From Blastococcus sp. TF02-8 (lineage in GTDB: Bacteria > Actinomycetota > Actinomycetes > Mycobacteriales > Geodermatophilaceae): a stretch of 64,000 bases of DNA. The notes under the pieces are model-generated. The model was not told the origin of the DNA. It did no database searches and saw only the letters and a program-made list of their open reading frames with translations. Made by a program: the position numbers and the translations under genes. Shown piece by piece: positions 24,093 to 31,530 of this stretch; the first letter of the stretch is position 1; every line of letters starts with the position of its first letter. The DNA lies in assembly GCF_003319175.1 (NCBI RefSeq), contig NZ_QOHK01000001.1, positions 62,001 to 126,000 on the forward strand, written 5' to 3'.

Positions 24093-25625
24093 GTGGCGCT
24101 GGCCGCACCCCCGGTCGACATCCTCCCCGACGTGGCCGTTCCGGTGGCCGAGCACCTGCTCGGCCGCTGGGCCGGCGGTCGGCTGGTGGCGGCTCCCGTG
24201 GCCGCGGTCCTCGAACGGAGCCTGCGGGAGGTCCACCGGTCGGTGAGCGCGCTCGTCCGCCGGCCACTGCCGATCGACCGCTGGCTGGCCACCGCCCTGG
24301 GCGGGGCACCGCAGGGCCTGCCCGGCGACGCGCTCGGACGCTGGGCCGCCGACCGGCTGATCCAGCTGCTCGACGCGGTCGGACCCGCCTCGGCCATGTC
24401 GGCCGTGGCGGGTCTGCCGGGGACCCCGGGCCGACCGCCCGGCCTCGGGCCGGTCCCCTCGCTGCCGGGCTACACCCCACCCGCGCGGTGGGACGAGCGC
24501 TCGGTCCTGCGCGCGCTGCTGTCCCTCGGTCGGATCGGCGCGCAGGAAGTCGCCACGCTGCCCGCGCGCATGGCGGTGGCGACGGCGATGTCCGGGACGG
24601 CGGTCGCGCTCCCCGGTGTCCGGTCGACCGCATGGGTCGGCACCCGGGTGCACTCGGAGCTGCAGCAGCGCTATCGCGCCTCCTACGCCACCGGCAACCT
24701 CGTCGTGACCGACCGCGCGGTGTGGCGGCAGCTGCCGCCGCCGGCGTACTCGGGACTGCCCCTGTCGGAGGCGGCAGTGACCGGGCCACCCGCCCTGGCC
24801 GCGATGTACCTCGCCTGGCTCTCCGCCTCGTGGACCTCCACGCGGCGGGCCGACGTGACCGACCTCGACCGGGCGGCCAACTGGGAGATCAAGCCTCTCC
24901 TGCAGGCGCCCGCGGGAGTGCTCCAGGAGGCCTGGTACCGCTGCGCCTACAACTGGACGGCCGAGAACCTCCAGGCGAGCAACCCCGCGTGGACCGGCCT
25001 CTTCCCGTGGCTGCGGACGGGCCCGACGTGGGAGCCCTCGCTCCTGCGGTCGATCTCCGTGCCACCGCAGGGCGGCCAGCCGGCCGTCGCGGTCCCGTTC
25101 TCCACCGCGGCACTGCCGGCGATGGTCCTGTACGCCGTCGTCAGCGGTCCGACGATGGTCGACCTGGCCGTCCTCGTCGCCCTGATGCTGCAGCTCATCG
25201 AGCGCGAGGTGAAGCGCCGGCTGGAGCAGGCGGTCGCGGCGGCCCGCGCGCTCCTCGAGGCGCTCGCGGGGGTGCTCGGGGAGGTCGCTGCCTGGATCAG
25301 CGAGCACCTGGTGGCCCTGGTCGTCGTCGTCGCGGTGGCAGGGCTGGCCGTCGCGCTGATAGTCAGCGCCCCGGCGTGGGCGCCGGCGGTGGGCGCCGGA
25401 CTGCTCACCGCGGCCGGTGCGCGGCTGATCCTCGGCCCGATCACCCAGCCGGACCCCGGGGCCCCGCCCGGGAGCGAGCTGTCGATGACGTCGGTGGACT
25501 TCGGTCCGCTGAGCGTCCGGATGCCGCCCTCCTTCGTGCCGCGGTTCACCGCCGGGCTGGAGGTCGTGGCGGGAGACGCCCTGGGCGCGCTCGCCAGGGC
25601 CGGTGGCAGCCCGGGGTCGGTCTGA
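24093..25625 (+). CDS. Unknown protein with possible PD-(D/E)XK nuclease core and hydrophobic C-terminal region
   Basis: The protein has 510 residues from a GTG one base after the upstream stop. The central part (about 180-290) has WVGTRVHSELQQRYRASY, then RRADVTDL and NWEIKPLLQ, then a Tyr-rich helix. Glu189, Asp254, Glu265 and Lys267 have the spacing of a PD-(D/E)XK nuclease; this is inferred from pattern only. From about 330 to 450 there are hydrophobic stretches, including LVALVVVVAVAGLAVALIV, and a helical charged segment EREVKRRLEQAVAAARALLE. No signal peptide is evident. It could be a membrane-active or delivered nuclease, but no secretion genes lie nearby. Confidence 0.75.
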   Translation: MALAAPPVDILPDVAVPVAEHLLGRWAGGRLVAAPVAAVLERSLREVHRSVSALVRRPLPIDRWLATALGGAPQGLPGDALGRWAADRLIQLLDAVGPASAMSAVAGLPGTPGRPPGLGPVPSLPGYTPPARWDERSVLRALLSLGRIGAQEVATLPARMAVATAMSGTAVALPGVRSTAWVGTRVHSELQQRYRASYATGNLVVTDRAVWRQLPPPAYSGLPLSEAAVTGPPALAAMYLAWLSASWTSTRRADVTDLDRAANWEIKPLLQAPAGVLQEAWYRCAYNWTAENLQASNPAWTGLFPWLRTGPTWEPSLLRSISVPPQGGQPAVAVPFSTAALPAMVLYAVVSGPTMVDLAVLVALMLQLIEREVKRRLEQAVAAARALLEALAGVLGEVAAWISEHLVALVVVVAVAGLAVALIVSAPAWAPAVGAGLLTAAGARLILGPITQPDPGAPPGSELSMTSVDFGPLSVRMPPSFVPRFTAGLEVVAGDALGALARAGGSPGSV

Positions 25626-25646
25626 GCCGTCGGCCCGGAGTCGTGC

Positions 25647-26795
25647 TCAGGCCTCCGTGCCGCCGGTCGCGGCGACCGCGGCCCGGACGACCGCGGTGAG
25701 ATCGCCGGTCTCGCGGTGGACGCGACGCTGGAGGTCCGCGCCGGTTCCCCGGGTCAGGAGCGCCTGGAGACCGCCGGCGACGGTCCGCTCGTCGCCGGCG
25801 TCGGCCAGCGCCGGGCGGATGTGGTCGAGCAGGTCGCCGAGGACGTCGGCGGCCGGCACGGGCCGGCCGGACGACGGGTGCACGAGGTCGCCGGACAGGC
25901 CCGAACGGCCGGCCCGCCACGCGGCGAGCCGGAGCACCTCGGGCCGCATGTGCGGGACCTCTCCCCCGACGCGGGCGTCCCGAGCGGCGGTCTCCACCAG
26001 TCCCCGGACGACGCCGGCGAGGGTGACGGCGTCCTCGACGCGCAGCGCCACGTCCGCGGTACGCACCTCGACGGTGGGCCACTTCGCGGAGAGCCGGGCG
26101 TCGAAGTAGACCATCCCGGTGTCCAGGACCGTCTCGGTCGCGAGCACCTCCTCGACGAGCTGGTGGTAGTCGGCGGCGTCGGCGAACGGGCCGTTCGGGC
26201 CCGCCGATGGCCAGCGGTGCCACACCTGGGACCGGAAGCTGGCGTAGGCGGTGTCCCGCCCCTGCCAGAACGGCGAGTTGGCGGTCATGGCGGTGAGCAC
26301 GGGCAGCCAGATCCGGATGCGGTTGAGGACGGCGACGCCCTCGTCGTCGTCCTCGACCGACACGTGCACGTGGCATCCGCAGGTGAGGACGTCCCACGCC
26401 GTCTGCCCGAATGCCTCGTTCAGCCGGCCGTACCGTTCCCCCTCCGTGGGGATGGGGACGACGTCGACCGGCGAGGTGGCCAGCGCGGCGACACGGGCGC
26501 CGACGGCCGTCGCGACCGCGTCGGCGCGGTCGCGCCAGTACCGGAGTTCCCGGTGGACGTCCTCGAGGGACTGGCAGACCGGAGTGCCGAGCTCGAGCTG
26601 CTGGGCCTTGAGCTCGGGCATCAGGTGAGCCGTCTCCGGCGTCTCCGCCTCGCCGTCCTCGACCTGTTGGTGCTCCTGGACGTCCTCGCCCTCACCGCGA
26701 CGCGACGCCACGGCCAGCGCGTCCGGTCCCTTCGGTACCGGGTGACCGGTCGCGTCGACGACCAGCAGCTCTTCCTCGACGCCCACGGTTCGCAC
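25647..26795 (-). CDS. YbdK-type carboxylate-amine ligase (GCS2 family)
   Basis: The protein has 382 residues. It opens with VGVEEELLVVD, the family start with metal-binding glutamates, followed by VDVVPIPTEGERYGRL, the TCGCHVHVSVEDDDEG motif, and MTANSPFWQGRDT, then VEVRTADVALRVEDA. These are the glutamate-cysteine ligase type 2/YbdK landmarks. YbdK has weak glutamate-cysteine ligase activity in vitro; the physiological substrate in actinobacteria that use mycothiol is unclear. The GTG at 26795 is the only good start before EEELL. It converges on the cassette and is divergent from the 27009 gene. Confidence 0.87.
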   Translation of the reverse strand: MRTVGVEEELLVVDATGHPVPKGPDALAVASRRGEGEDVQEHQQVEDGEAETPETAHLMPELKAQQLELGTPVCQSLEDVHRELRYWRDRADAVATAVGARVAALATSPVDVVPIPTEGERYGRLNEAFGQTAWDVLTCGCHVHVSVEDDDEGVAVLNRIRIWLPVLTAMTANSPFWQGRDTAYASFRSQVWHRWPSAGPNGPFADAADYHQLVEEVLATETVLDTGMVYFDARLSAKWPTVEVRTADVALRVEDAVTLAGVVRGLVETAARDARVGGEVPHMRPEVLRLAAWRAGRSGLSGDLVHPSSGRPVPAADVLGDLLDHIRPALADAGDERTVAGGLQALLTRGTGADLQRRVHRETGDLTAVVRAAVAATGGTEA

Positions 26796-26809
26796 GCGTC
26801 CATGATCCG

Positions 26810-26849
26810 GAGTCCACCCTCCGGGCGCAGGCGCCCGGAGGGTGGACTC
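26810..26849. repeat. Perfect 19-bp-arm palindrome in divergent intergenic region
   Basis: The arms 26810-26828 and 26831-26849 pair perfectly around a two-base centre. It starts 14 bases upstream of the ligase start codon, so in that mRNA it would be a 5' hairpin. As DNA it would be a symmetric binding site. A partly similar GGCGCCCGGAGGGCGCC dyad follows near 26920. Confidence 0.85.
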
Positions 26850-26996
26850 ACCCCGACGAGCACTGTGACGGTGGCGATGGTGGGGCTCGACGAGCTCGTC
26901 CCGTCCTGTCACCGGCTCCGGCGCCCGGAGGGCGCCGTGGTGCTCCTCTCGGCAGGTGACGACAACCAGAAGTCGCGATGTTGTTGGGGATAACGG

Positions 26997-27002
26997 TAGA
27001 AT
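26997..27002 (+). promoter_or_regulatory. Putative -10 box (TAGAAT)
   Basis: TAGAAT lies six bases before the ATG at 27009, in an unusually AT-rich stretch for this genome. It is the clearest -10 box in the window and implies a leaderless message. Confidence 0.5.
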
Positions 27003-27008
27003 TCGGCC

Positions 27009-27866
27009 ATGTCCCGTGCGTGGCAGCAGCCGCTGCCCGACATGCCGGCTCCTCCCCCTCCGACGGCCTGGGGGCGGATCGCGCCGCCGCCCGGGTACGA
27101 GCCCCAGTGGCGCCGCCTGGTCGATGCCGCGCTCGAGCTGGGGCTGGGCCCCGACGACCTGGCCTCCGAGGGGCTGGACGTGCTGGCCACCGCGCGGGAC
27201 TGGAAGCCGGCGACCGTGGCCCTGTACAGCAAGGTGGCCCGGTACGGCGGCCTCGCACTCCCCCTCGCCCCCACGCCCGAGCCGGATCCGCAGGAGCTGG
27301 ACCTCCGTCCGCTGGCCCAGGTGCGCAGCGAGGACCCGGAGCACCGGCGCTCGGTGGCGTGGTGCGCCCTCGCGCTGGGCTGGCCGGCCCCGGTCTCCGC
27401 CTTCCGCTCGCTGCGCCGCGACCAGGTGCGGTCGACGGGCCGGCGGTTGCTCGTCTCGACCGACGACGGCGAGTGGGCGATACAGGGGGAGCTGACCGCC
27501 TGGCACGCCTGGGAGGCCACGCGCGACCGGTTCCCGGCACTGGCGGCGAGCCCCTGGGTGCTGCCGGCCTTGCGCCGCGGGCCGGGGCTGGATTCCCGGA
27601 TCGGCGGACGGCTCTCCACCCAGGCGCTGCAGACCACCTTCACCAAGCACGCGCGCAACACCGTCCGCCACCTCCGCGCGGAGGTGGCACCGTCGCGGCG
27701 GGAGGCAGTCGAGCAGCTCGCCGCCGCGTACCGCGATCTCTCCTACGACTCCTACCGGCGGCTGGCGTTGGCCGCGGGCGCTCCCCCGGTCTCGTCCCGG
27801 GGCGTGGTCCGGGCCGCGCGGTCGGTGCACCGCTCGACCGCCCGCGCCGCACGCCTGGCGGGCTGA
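27009..27866 (+). CDS. Hypothetical protein, possibly a degenerate integrase-like fold
   Basis: The protein has 285 residues, mostly helical and Arg-rich, with a Pro-rich N-terminus (DMPAPPPPTAWGRIAPPPG). Residues about 35-75 could be a small core-binding helical domain (DWKPATVALYSKVARYGG). The later part has WCALALGWPAPVSAFRSLRRDQV and LSTQALQTTFTKHARNTVRHLR, which recall tyrosine recombinase topology. No complete R-H-R-Y set is visible, so recombinase activity is unlikely. I do not recognise the family. It has its own promoter-like box and converges on the radical SAM gene. Confidence 0.65.
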   Translation: MSRAWQQPLPDMPAPPPPTAWGRIAPPPGYEPQWRRLVDAALELGLGPDDLASEGLDVLATARDWKPATVALYSKVARYGGLALPLAPTPEPDPQELDLRPLAQVRSEDPEHRRSVAWCALALGWPAPVSAFRSLRRDQVRSTGRRLLVSTDDGEWAIQGELTAWHAWEATRDRFPALAASPWVLPALRRGPGLDSRIGGRLSTQALQTTFTKHARNTVRHLRAEVAPSRREAVEQLAAAYRDLSYDSYRRLALAAGAPPVSSRGVVRAARSVHRSTARAARLAG

Positions 27867-27876
27867 CCTCCCCCGG

Positions 27877-29826
27877 TCACAGCAGCGTCAGCTGCTCCGC
27901 CGCCGGCTCCTCCACCGACGGCGCGGGCTGCTGCCACGGCGGTCGCACGCCGGGCAGACCGCCGGTCGGCAGGCTCCCTTCCGGGAAACCGACCTCCTCG
28001 TCGCCGGGCACACCCGTCGCCAGGGGTCCGTCCACCTGGCGGGCGGCACCGCCGGACTGCCGGTCCAGCCCGTGCCGCGTCAGCAGCGGTGCGACGCGGG
28101 CCGAGAGCCAGGATCGGTACTCGGCCGAGACGTAGGCGCGACGGGCGTACATGCGCTCGTAGCGCGGCACCAGGTCGGGGTGGGTGCGCGCGAGCCACGC
28201 CATGAACCACTCGCGGGCGCCGGGCCTCAGGTGCAGCGGGATGACCGTGATCCCGGTGGCCCCGGCGGCTGCGATCGCCCCGATGGCCGCGTCCAGGCTC
28301 TCCTCGTCGTCGGTGAGCCCGGGCAGGACGGGTGCGAGGAAGACCCCGCAGGGCAGGCCGGCATCGGTGAGTGCGCGGACGAGGTCCAGCCGGGCGCGGG
28401 GTGAGGGCACGCCCGGTTCCAGTGCCTGGTGCAGCTCGTCGTCCCAGATGGCCATGGAGATGCCCAGCCCCAGCGGGACCTTCCCGGCGGCCTCGGTGAG
28501 CAACGGGACGTCACGGCGCAGCAGCGTGCCCTTGGTCAGGATCGAGAACGGCGTGCCGGAGTCGGCGAGCGCGCGGATCACCCCGGGCATCAGCCTGTAG
28601 CGGCCCTCTGCGCGCTGGTACGGGTCGGTGTTCGTGCCCAGGGCGACGTGCTCCCGTTGCCAGGACGGACGCGCGAGCTCCTTGCGCAGCACCTCGACCA
28701 GGTTGGTCTTGACCACGACCTGGGTGTCGAAGTCGCGGCCCGAGTCGAACTCGAGCCATTCGTGGGTCCGTCGGGCGAAGCAGTTGTGGCTGACCACGCC
28801 GTTCGCGACGAAGTCGCCCGTACCCGTGGTGATGTCGAACATGGGCATCTCCACGCCCAGCGATCGGACGGAGACGACACGGAGATCGGCATCGCTCCTC
28901 ACCGCGGCACCCTCGACCGAGCACTTCCGCCGGATGGCGGGATCGACGAGATGGGGGAAGCGGAGCTGCTCGCGCAGACCTCCTCGGACGCGCACCGTCC
29001 TGACGTGGGAAGCCGGACCAGGGTCCTCGAGGACGGAGTCGACACCGGAGCCGCTCAGGGCCTCCTGGGTGCGACTCAGGATCTCCTCGTCACGGTTGCT
29101 CGCCTCGCCCGCCGATCTCGTCTGCACGCCGATGGCCGACAGCGGCTTGCGGTACCCCGTGGCACGGGAGGACTCGAACCGAGTCGTGTGGATCCCCTCG
29201 TGCCGGAGGTGGTCGGCGGTGCGGTCCAGGCCCGCCAGGTAGCCCCGCCGGTGGTCGGCGCGGACATCCAAGGAGGTCACCGTCCGGCCGAAGCCGAGCA
29301 TCGTGTCGTCGGTGGTGAGATTCGGCCGCTGGTCGGCGCCGCCCATCGAACCGGTGACGTGCTTCCAGCCCCGTGCGGTGAGGAACCGGTGATCTCCGCT
29401 GGCCACGATCTCCGTACCGTCCGCGAGCTCCACCCGGAACGCCGGCTTCACGGTGGACCAGTGGGCGAGCACCTCGGTGGTCACGTAGTGGCGACGGCTC
29501 TCGCGCTTCTCGGTGCCGATGATGCGGTCCCCGACGCGGAGCTCCGAGATGGGGCGCTGAGTTCCGTCCGCCATGAGGACGCGCGTGTCACCGGAGAGGC
29601 AGTAGACGCACGAATGACTGCAGCCCCGGTACGGGTTGATCGTGTACGGGAAGGGCATCGACGAGTCGCCCGGCACCGCGTTGAGCGCGCTGCGCGCCCG
29701 CACCTCGTGGAAGGTCAGGCCCGGGAACTCCGGGACCTGCACGCTGCGCAGCAACCCCCGGATGCTGGGCATCCCGGGCAGGGCGGAGGGGTCCTCGACA
29801 TCGAGCCGTTGGGCGTCCCAGCGCAT
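27877..29826 (-). CDS. Radical SAM protein (Rv2578c/SplB-like) interrupted by an intein
   Basis: The precursor has 649 residues. Removing the intein (residues 76-348) leaves about 376 residues. The exteins join as GCSHSCVY plus CFARRTHEWLEF, restoring the radical SAM CxxxCxxC motif. The third cluster Cys is therefore the +1 residue (Cys349) of the splice junction, and no cluster can form before splicing. Downstream are ALGTNTDPYQRAEGRYRLM, SILTKGTLLRRD and ITVIPLHLRPGAREWF, typical of the spore photoproduct lyase-like Rv2578c family. The reaction in actinobacteria is not established. A LexA-type box lies ten bases before the ATG, so DNA-damage control is likely. Confidence 0.92.
   Translation of the reverse strand: MRWDAQRLDVEDPSALPGMPSIRGLLRSVQVPEFPGLTFHEVRARSALNAVPGDSSMPFPYTINPYRGCSHSCVYCLSGDTRVLMADGTQRPISELRVGDRIIGTEKRESRRHYVTTEVLAHWSTVKPAFRVELADGTEIVASGDHRFLTARGWKHVTGSMGGADQRPNLTTDDTMLGFGRTVTSLDVRADHRRGYLAGLDRTADHLRHEGIHTTRFESSRATGYRKPLSAIGVQTRSAGEASNRDEEILSRTQEALSGSGVDSVLEDPGPASHVRTVRVRGGLREQLRFPHLVDPAIRRKCSVEGAAVRSDADLRVVSVRSLGVEMPMFDITTGTGDFVANGVVSHNCFARRTHEWLEFDSGRDFDTQVVVKTNLVEVLRKELARPSWQREHVALGTNTDPYQRAEGRYRLMPGVIRALADSGTPFSILTKGTLLRRDVPLLTEAAGKVPLGLGISMAIWDDELHQALEPGVPSPRARLDLVRALTDAGLPCGVFLAPVLPGLTDDEESLDAAIGAIAAAGATGITVIPLHLRPGAREWFMAWLARTHPDLVPRYERMYARRAYVSAEYRSWLSARVAPLLTRHGLDRQSGGAARQVDGPLATGVPGDEEVGFPEGSLPTGGLPGVRPPWQQPAPSVEEPAAEQLTLL
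28783..29601 (-). other. Intein within the radical SAM gene
   Basis: The 273-residue insert begins CLSGDTRVLMADGT (block A with Cys1), has block B ASGDHRFLTARGW with its His, and ends MPMFDITTGTGDFVANG (block F) and VVSHN (block G with the penultimate His and terminal Asn), followed by Cys +1. It exceeds a mini-intein by some 130 residues. That middle part contains RRGYLAGLDRTAD, resembling a LAGLIDADG block without the acidic-Gly end, so the homing endonuclease is probably degenerate. Splicing residues all look intact. Confidence 0.92.
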
Positions 29827-29835
29827 GGCACCGAT

Positions 29836-29851
29836 CCGAACACACGTTCGA
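29836..29851. promoter_or_regulatory. LexA/SOS box upstream of the radical SAM gene
   Basis: On the minus strand this reads TCGAACGTGTGTTCGG, matching the actinobacterial SOS box TCGAAC-N4-GTTCGA at all but the last base. It ends ten bases before the ATG at 29826, where LexA would block initiation. From memory, M. tuberculosis Rv2578c is also DNA-damage induced. Confidence 0.75.
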
Positions 29852-29866
29852 ACCGTTGTCCAGTTC

Positions 29867-30340
29867 TCAGAGGGGCGGCCGCGCCTCGAACGACGTGGAG
29901 AGGACGACCGTCGTGCGGGTCGTCACGTTGGCGGCGGCGCGGATGTCCTTGAGCAGCGCCTCGAGGGCGTCGGGCGAGGCAACGCGCACCTTGAGGATGT
30001 AGCTCTCCAGCCCGGCCACCGCGTGGCACTCCTCGATGGCGTCGAGGTGGGCCAGCAGGGCCGGTGCGTCGTCGGTCTGCGCGTCCGCCGGGGTGATCGA
30101 GACGAAGGCCGTCAACGGCAGGCCGAGCTGCTTGGCGTCCAGCGTCGCGCGGTACCCGGTGATCAGCCCGCGCTGCTCCAGCCGGCGCACCCGCTGGTGC
30201 ACCGCGGAGACCGAGAGGCCGACCCGCTCCGCGAGCTCGGTGAAGCTGGCCCGGCCGTCCCGCGCGAGCACGGCCATCAGCGCGCGGTCGACGTCGACCG
30301 CGGCGCCGTTCGCCTCAGCCGGGGAGCTCGACGAGTTCAC
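29867..30340 (-). CDS. Lrp/AsnC family transcriptional regulator
   Basis: The protein has 157 residues. The N-terminal winged helix-turn-helix is VDRALMAVLARDGRASFTELAERVG with recognition helix SVSAVHQRVRRLEQRGLI (about residues 20-65). The C-terminal RAM/ligand domain follows (LPLTAFVSI, CHAVAGLESYILKVRVA). Such proteins sense amino acids and regulate nearby metabolic genes. The GTG at 30340 overlaps the upstream peptidase gene by 26 bases, so both are in one transcript, which suggests a role in dipeptide or amino-acid control. No clear operator was identified. Confidence 0.9.
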   Translation of the reverse strand: MNSSSSPAEANGAAVDVDRALMAVLARDGRASFTELAERVGLSVSAVHQRVRRLEQRGLITGYRATLDAKQLGLPLTAFVSITPADAQTDDAPALLAHLDAIEECHAVAGLESYILKVRVASPDALEALLKDIRAAANVTTRTTVVLSTSFEARPPL

Positions 30341-31463
30341 GGGGACCGTTGTTGAGGACGCGGACGCCGTCGTCGGTGCAGACGACGATGTCCTCGATGC
30401 GGGCGCCCACCCGGCCGGGCAGGTAGATCCCCGGCTCGACGGAGAACGCCATGCCCGGTTCCAGGGGCAGGTCGTTGCCGGCGACGATGTAGGGCGCCTC
30501 GTGGGTGTCCAGGCCGATGCCGTGCCCGGTGCGGTGGATGAAGTACTCGCCCCAGCCGGCGTCGTCGATGACCGCGCGGGCGGCGGCGTCGATCTGCTCG
30601 GCGGTCGCCCCGGGGCGCACGGCGGCGGTGCCGGCCAGCTGGGCGGCGTGCAGCACCTCGTACCACTCGGCGACCTCGGCCGGGGCGCTCCCGCCGACGA
30701 CGTAGGTGCGCGTGCAGTCGGAGCGGTACCCGGTGGCGGTCTCGCCACCGATGTCGACGACGACGACGTCGCCGGCCTCCACCGTGCGGCCGGACAGCTC
30801 GTGGTGCGGGCTGGCGCCGTTGGGGCCGGAGCCCACGATCGTGAAGTCGACGCCCACGTGGCCCTCGGCGAGGATCGCGGCGGCGATGTCCGCGCCGACC
30901 TCGGCCTCGGTGCGGCCGACCCGCAGCCACTCCCCCATGCGGGCGTGGACCCGGTCGATGGCCGCGCCGGCCAGCGCGAGCTCCTCGACCTCGGCCGGCG
31001 TCTTGACCATGCGCAGACGGTCGATGACCGGGCTCGCGACCTCCAGCGCCGAGCCGGGCAGCGCCCGCTGCACACCGAGGGCGTGCTCGGCCCACGTGCG
31101 CGAGCCCACGCCCACGCGTGCCGGTGCGGACCCGAGGCGGGCGGTCGCGGCGGCGGCGAGCACGGCGAAGGCGTCGTCGGTCTCGTCCCAGGCCAGCAGC
31201 TCCAGGCCCAGCGCGCCGGCAGGGCTGGCGTCGACCATCGGGGCCTCGAGCCGCGGGACCACGAGGAACGGCTCGCCGGTGCGCGGCACCGCGAGGGCGG
31301 TCAGGCGCTCCATGGCGTGCGCGTCGTAGCCGCAGAGGTAGCGCAGGTCGGCGCCGGGCGTGAGGACGAGGAGGTCGACACCGGTCTCCGCGGCGATGGC
31401 CCGTGCGGCGTGCACGCGCTCGATGGTGACCAGCGGGGAGGCCGACGCGCTCGGGTTCGTCAC
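30315..31463 (-). CDS. M24 family aminopeptidase (Xaa-Pro dipeptidase-like)
   Basis: The protein has 382 residues, with a creatinase-like N-terminal domain (about 1-150) and the pita-bread catalytic domain. Metal ligands are visible: Asp in VVVVDIGGE, Asp in YRSDCTRTY, His in IHRTGHGIGLD, Glu in SVEPGIYLPG and Glu in GARIEDIVV. The enzyme should remove N-terminal residues before proline or split X-Pro dipeptides in the cytoplasm. M. tuberculosis has pepE (Rv2089c) in the same place next to the 5'-3' exonuclease gene. A TAGTCT box lies six bases before the GTG start. Confidence 0.92.
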   Translation of the reverse strand: MTNPSASASPLVTIERVHAARAIAAETGVDLLVLTPGADLRYLCGYDAHAMERLTALAVPRTGEPFLVVPRLEAPMVDASPAGALGLELLAWDETDDAFAVLAAAATARLGSAPARVGVGSRTWAEHALGVQRALPGSALEVASPVIDRLRMVKTPAEVEELALAGAAIDRVHARMGEWLRVGRTEAEVGADIAAAILAEGHVGVDFTIVGSGPNGASPHHELSGRTVEAGDVVVVDIGGETATGYRSDCTRTYVVGGSAPAEVAEWYEVLHAAQLAGTAAVRPGATAEQIDAAARAVIDDAGWGEYFIHRTGHGIGLDTHEAPYIVAGNDLPLEPGMAFSVEPGIYLPGRVGARIEDIVVCTDDGVRVLNNGPRELVELPG

Positions 31464-31469
31464 AGCGGC

Positions 31470-31475
31470 AGACTA
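31470..31475 (-). promoter_or_regulatory. Putative -10 box (TAGTCT) of the peptidase-Lrp unit
   Basis: On the minus strand TAGTCT lies six bases before the GTG at 31463, as in other leaderless genes of this window. Confidence 0.4.
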
Positions 31476-31516
31476 GCCAGGGAGGGCGCCGTTCCCCGCA
31501 CGAGTTCCCGGGCGGC

Positions 31517-31522
31517 TACCGT
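31517..31522 (+). promoter_or_regulatory. Putative -10 box (TACCGT)
   Basis: TACCGT lies eight bases before the GTG start of the exonuclease gene; it is divergent from the TAGTCT box 42 bases away. Confidence 0.3.
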
Positions 31523-31530
31523 CCGCCGTC

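Noticed and set aside
21023-24397. A 1124-codon open frame on the minus strand
   Set aside because: It lies antisense to the 817-residue gene, and its product is low-complexity Arg/Gly/Val sequence with no domain; it is an effect of high GC content. Its 3' end merely runs into the acyltransferase region in another frame.
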